DNA of 64,000 nt from Butyrivibrio sp. VCB2006 (GTDB lineage Bacteria > Bacillota > Clostridia > Lachnospirales > Lachnospiraceae), in assembly GCF_000420945.1 (NCBI RefSeq), contig NZ_ATVX01000001.1, positions 248,001-312,000 of the forward strand, read 5' to 3'. A model generated the notes under the pieces. The model searched no databases. It was not told the DNA's origin and saw only the letters and a list, made by a program, of their open reading frames with translations. Every line of letters starts with the position of its first letter. Positions within the stretch are counted from its first letter, which is position 1. Positions 60,652-64,000 of the stretch are shown here, in pieces. A program made the translations under genes and the position numbers.

Positions 60652-62211
60652 TTAATCTACCAACCAGCCAAGGCGTTCAAGCTCAAGGCTCTGAAGGCTG
60701 CCGTCGTCTTCAAAGTAGACACGGTAAATGTTATTATTGCTTTCGACCTTTGCAGACTGGTCAAGAGGGACTCTGTATCTGTGATAATCTTTTTTGTATT
60801 CGAAGTTTGAAAGGCCGTTTTTTTCAAGAAATGCTGCGTACTCTTTATCTGTGATAGAGGTATCAACACCACCCGGGAACTTAAGGTCAACCTGAGTTGA
60901 TGAATAAACAGATATGTTTGTAACCATTGTGTTTTCAAGGTATACAGCTTTATCTATAAAGTTAAAGGCTTCAACGAAGATATACTTGTCTTCCTTGTAA
61001 AGGGTAAGAGAGTAGCCTTCTCCGGCACCTACAGCCAGATCGTCGTCACCATAGCTCCATCCATCTTCTATAAGGATAGAAAGAGGAACCGGAAGATTAT
61101 ATACTTTTCCTTCGAGCTGGAAGTTACCTGAAAGAGGATCGTCACCAAGGGAAGCTGGCGCTTCATAGTATGTAAGGTATTCTGGTATACCTTCCTGAAC
61201 ATCAGACTGTACAAAGTCTCCAGGCTCAACTTCAGCTCTTATTGAAATGATGCTGAGCTTATCTGAGTCTTCATCAAAGTGTAAAGACACTTGGCATTTG
61301 TAGTTACTGTTGTCGTGGTCTAAATAATAGGTAAGTGCCTGGGAAGTTCCAAAGTCACTAGCGTAGTCAGGTTCACCAAGGACTTTTTTAACATCATCTA
61401 TATCGCTCTCACAAAGGACTAAATCTCCGTTTTGTATAGAGATTTCGTTGCCTTTTCTGGTTACATATGATTCGTAGAATTCTACCTTTGTAATATAGCA
61501 ATCCTTAGCAGGCTGTGCATTCAATGAAAAGTTAGTAATGGTAAAGCTTATGGTATTGGTTGAAATATCACCTGGAACATGAAGATCCACATATGTAGAT
61601 TCTCCGGTGTACAAAATTTCTTCCATTTTGTTATCGTCATTGAAAACCCAGTCGTCATCAAGGAAATCCTGAACTTTTTGTGGGAGTTCATAGCTGTAGC
61701 CGTTTATTGTAAAAGAGGTAAAACCGTCATAATCAATATCTGAGCTGGCCTGTGAACCAGGAATAGCATGGGTTACTTCATCGGGTTCAGGTTCAGCAAA
61801 ATCGATATCAGGGTCTCCGGTCATGATCCTTCCGGGATCTGAATTGTTTACATCAGGGTCGTTTCCAACATGATTATTTGAACGAGATCCATTTGTTACC
61901 AGATTTCCTGCAACTCCAACCAGAATAAGGATGAGTGTAAGCATTCCAACTGCAACAATAGCAAGGCGGGATCCCTGATTATTCCATAATCTCTGGAAAA
62001 CATTACCGGAAGTTGCCCCTGCTGCGGCGCTGATACTTGCTGATGCAGGCATGACAGGAGCCTGAGCAGGAATCTGCTGCGTGGTTTGCTGGCTTGGTGC
62101 AACTACAGGCTTTCCTGTAACCGGGTCATATTTGTATCCGGCATTAAGCAGTTCTTGTAACCTTTCAGGTGTGGGTTCCCCTGTAACAGGATCATATTTG
62201 GGTTCATTCAT
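60652..62211 (-). CDS. Hypothetical membrane protein with N-terminal PVTG repeats
   Basis: A 519-residue protein starting MNEPKYDPVTGEPT. A second copy of the motif (YKYDPVTGKPV) follows 23 residues later, then a Gln/Ala/Pro-rich linker and one transmembrane segment (about 85-107), so the C-terminal 400 residues are extracellular. They contain beta-rich repeats of the DUF/PepSY-like kind (TSFTINGYSYELPQKVQDFL, and later LEGKVYNLPVPLSILI, two similar copies). Function unknown. ATG 62211 has AGGAGGA nine bases upstream; the longer frame to 62286 is not used. Confidence 0.72.
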   Translation of the reverse strand: MNEPKYDPVTGEPTPERLQELLNAGYKYDPVTGKPVVAPSQQTTQQIPAQAPVMPASASISAAAGATSGNVFQRLWNNQGSRLAIVAVGMLTLILILVGVAGNLVTNGSRSNNHVGNDPDVNNSDPGRIMTGDPDIDFAEPEPDEVTHAIPGSQASSDIDYDGFTSFTINGYSYELPQKVQDFLDDDWVFNDDNKMEEILYTGESTYVDLHVPGDISTNTISFTITNFSLNAQPAKDCYITKVEFYESYVTRKGNEISIQNGDLVLCESDIDDVKKVLGEPDYASDFGTSQALTYYLDHDNSNYKCQVSLHFDEDSDKLSIISIRAEVEPGDFVQSDVQEGIPEYLTYYEAPASLGDDPLSGNFQLEGKVYNLPVPLSILIEDGWSYGDDDLAVGAGEGYSLTLYKEDKYIFVEAFNFIDKAVYLENTMVTNISVYSSTQVDLKFPGGVDTSITDKEYAAFLEKNGLSNFEYKKDYHRYRVPLDQSAKVESNNNIYRVYFEDDGSLQSLELERLGWLVD

Positions 62212-62398
62212 AACAATATCTCCTCCTAATACATTCGTGAAATTTGAAACTGAATTTCTTAACACGAAACTTAAATAGTGTAGCAAATTCGCTTGGATTA
62301 TACAAATTCAAGCTACTTATTTTATATACATTTGCAAGGAAAGGATGGTTGCGCTATTATGTTGTAATCTGTTTTTTGATTTAGAAGGAGTTTTTATA

Positions 62399-63142
62399 AT
62401 GATAAGAGTAATTCTGTGGGACCTGGACAATACGCTGCTTGATTTTGACGTTGCAGAAAAAGAGGCCCTTACAACTGATTTTAAGGAATTTGGACTTCCG
62501 GAGTTTACGGAAGATATGCTTTCTGAATATATGGTGATCAACAGACGTCGCTGGCAGGCCCTCGAAAGAGGCGAGATGGAGAAACAGGAAGTTCTTGAGG
62601 GAAGATTTAGAGAGTTCTTTGGACTTAAAGGGTTTGATACCTCTATTGCGGCAGCTTTTAATGACAGATATCAGGAGCTTTTGGGAGAGACAATCTGCTA
62701 CAGGGATAATTCCTATGAATTGGTAAAAGAGCTTAAGGGTAAATATCTTCAGTGTATGGCATCAAACGGAACAAAAAAAGCGCAGACAGGTAAGCTTCTT
62801 AATTCCGGTTTTGATAAACTCTTTGATCTTAGCTTTATTTCTGAGGAGATAGGAGTGGAAAAACCGGCCATAGGCTTTTTTGACGTAGCTCTTGAGGAAG
62901 TAAATAAATGGCTTCTTGAAAATGAGACTAAAATCAGAGAAGAGTATCTTGGAAAGGTTAAGCCTTCAGAAATACTCATGGTGGGGGATTCTCTGACCAG
63001 TGATATGAGAGGGGCCAACAACGCAGGGCTCATTGCCTGCTGGTATAATCCCAAGAATATTACCAATGACCTCGGTGTTTCTATTGACCATGAGATAAAA
63101 AATCTTAATGAAATTTATGACATCCTAAATTCTTGCAAATAA
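62399..63142 (+). CDS. HAD-superfamily hydrolase (YjjG-like)
   Basis: A 247-residue phosphatase. ILWDLDNTLLDF carries the two catalytic Asp, the C1 cap spans about 15-105, motif II is MASNGTKKAQTGKLL, and LMVGDSLTSDMRGANNAGL is motif IV. The similarity to YjjG-type 5'-nucleotidases (which take pyrimidine nucleotides) is moderate. ATG 62399 has AGAAGGAG eight bases upstream; the longer frame from 62345 is not supported. Confidence 0.87.
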   Translation: MIRVILWDLDNTLLDFDVAEKEALTTDFKEFGLPEFTEDMLSEYMVINRRRWQALERGEMEKQEVLEGRFREFFGLKGFDTSIAAAFNDRYQELLGETICYRDNSYELVKELKGKYLQCMASNGTKKAQTGKLLNSGFDKLFDLSFISEEIGVEKPAIGFFDVALEEVNKWLLENETKIREEYLGKVKPSEILMVGDSLTSDMRGANNAGLIACWYNPKNITNDLGVSIDHEIKNLNEIYDILNSCK

Positions 63143-63272
63143 TATATGAATATCTTATCTAAACTAATCATGTTTGTCTTATTCGTTGTGAAACTAGGCA
63201 GATTGACAATGGTGAAAGATAAAGATTTAATTTTAATGTTCAATATTTTTACATAATATGTCAAAAATTTAC

Positions 63273-63324
63273 ATACCATTATGCAAAAAAACCATAAATC
63301 TTTTGTATAATGGTATTTTTTTTG
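63273..63324 (+). terminator. Intrinsic terminator in the 63143-63464 gap
   Basis: ATACCATTAT pairs with ATAATGGTAT around a 24-base loop, followed by a run of T. The remaining gap is AT-rich and repeats TTTACAT several times (63248, 63267, 63361), which may include the promoter of the binding-protein gene; no clear -10 was fixed. Confidence 0.65.
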
Positions 63325-63464
63325 TGAAAAAGTAAAAAATGTGCTTAATAAAGTAAAAGATTTACATTCAATATAGTTTACAAATATTTTATATTTTAGA
63401 TAGAGATAAGCGGCTTGTGGGGCCGCAAAAAAATCATTTCTTATTCAGAAAAGGGAGGTTTGAA

Positions 63465-64000
63465 ATGAAGAGACGTATTGCTTCAATCGTTATGGCTGGC
63501 ATCATGACACTTTCACTCTTTGGATGTGGAAGCGCTTCACCGGCTCCAACAACTGACACAGGTTCTGCTAACACAGAAACCAAGACAGAGACAACTACAG
63601 AGACTACTCAGAAGGAAGAGACAACAGAGACAGCATCAGCAGGTTCAGACGAGCAGATCACACTTAACATGTGGTGTATTGCTACCGAGAGTGACTCAAA
63701 CCGTCACGCTTATGAAGCAGCTATCGCTGAGATGGCAGAGAAGTATCCTAACATTACTCTTAACTGGGAAGCATTTGAGAACCAGTCTTACAAGACCAAG
63801 ATCAAGGCAGCTGTTTCAGCTAACGAAATGCCTGATATCTTCTTCACTTGGTCATGTGCGTTCCTTGGCGACTTCGTAGACGCTGGTAAGGTTTACTGTC
63901 TGGATGATATTTATCCTGAATTTGCAAGTGAACTTCCAGAGAACATGCTTGGTAACACAACATATGATGGAAAGCACTACGGCGTTCCTACAACTATGAA
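63465..64000 (+). CDS. Extracellular solute-binding lipoprotein (family 1, sugar ABC), 5' part
   Basis: The first 178 residues of a substrate-binding protein. It has a signal peptide with lipobox LFGC (Cys22), a Thr/Glu-rich linker (about 25-60), then the family-1 solute-binding start (ITLNMWCIATESDSNRHAYE) and the hydrophobic IKAAVSANEMPDIFFTW. Family 1 proteins feed sugar ABC importers. AGGGAGG lies six bases before the ATG. It runs off the window, so the sugar and the permease genes are not visible. Confidence 0.9.
   Translation, partial: MKRRIASIVMAGIMTLSLFGCGSASPAPTTDTGSANTETKTETTTETTQKEETTETASAGSDEQITLNMWCIATESDSNRHAYEAAIAEMAEKYPNITLNWEAFENQSYKTKIKAAVSANEMPDIFFTWSCAFLGDFVDAGKVYCLDDIYPEFASELPENMLGNTTYDGKHYGVPTTM

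Overview
The window looks like the chromosome of an anaerobic, low-to-mid GC Gram-positive bacterium of the Clostridia, most likely a Lachnospiraceae member of the Butyrivibrio/Pseudobutyrivibrio kind. This is inferred from gene content and style: a lipoprotein GH10 xylanase, rhamnulokinase, oxygen-sensitive 2-hydroxyacyl-CoA dehydratase-type enzymes, a glpP-glpK anaerobic glycerol-3-phosphate operon, strong AGGAGG ribosome binding sites with several TTG/GTG starts, and many intrinsic terminators. No rRNA, tRNA, CRISPR array, insertion sequence or prophage was seen.

Region 1 (1-2443): the tail of an unidentified gene, an array of about 54-bp imperfect tandem repeats (151-490), rhaB, a CooT-type nickel-binding protein, and a truncated remnant of a zinc-dependent phospholipase C-like gene. 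Region 2 (2373-13773) is the most remarkable part. Two divergent operons each encode a 2-hydroxyacyl-CoA dehydratase-like pair (HgdB-like plus a long HgdA-like subunit) and a tiny membrane protein. They share one ATP-dependent activase and a CooC-type nickel-insertion ATPase. With them are a His-rich protein, a small protein homologous to the middle of acetyl-CoA synthase (AcsB/CdhC) that lacks the Cys-Gly-Cys nickel motif, and an FMN/FeS/FAD old-yellow-enzyme-type reductase. A CooC/CooT/His-rich trio recalls cooCTJ, yet the window has no CO dehydrogenase catalytic subunit and no corrinoid protein. I read this as an undescribed nickel- and iron-sulfur-dependent, ATP-driven reductive system.

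Region 3 (13794-19237): a c-di-GMP signalling group (PilZ, EAL, GGDEF proteins) around yggS. Region 4 (19375-27306): an operon with a large right-handed beta-helix protein, a condensation-type acyltransferase, a zinc-ribbon membrane protein and a pectinacetylesterase-like hydrolase, then small and hypothetical genes. Region 5 (27494-35593): a membrane-anchored carboxylesterase, then the glp operon with a leader attenuator upstream of glpP, ending in an orphan DUF3990 gene. Region 6 (35684-43871): a lipoprotein GH10 xylanase, an RluA-family pseudouridine synthase, a large adenosine deaminase fused to a Rossmann-like domain, dinB, a CPBP protease and a class B sortase.

Region 7 (44075-50685): a CAP-domain lipoprotein, an MscS channel, an ABC exporter, pyrBI and a DUF5050 protein. 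Region 8 (50823-60541): pheA, ppx-ppk (polyphosphate turnover), maf, a small acidic protein, a Cof-type phosphatase, a PHP phosphoesterase, rho with its own terminator, and a LysM protein. Region 9 (60557-64000): a membrane protein with PVTG repeats, a YjjG-type phosphatase and the start of a sugar-binding lipoprotein that runs off the window.
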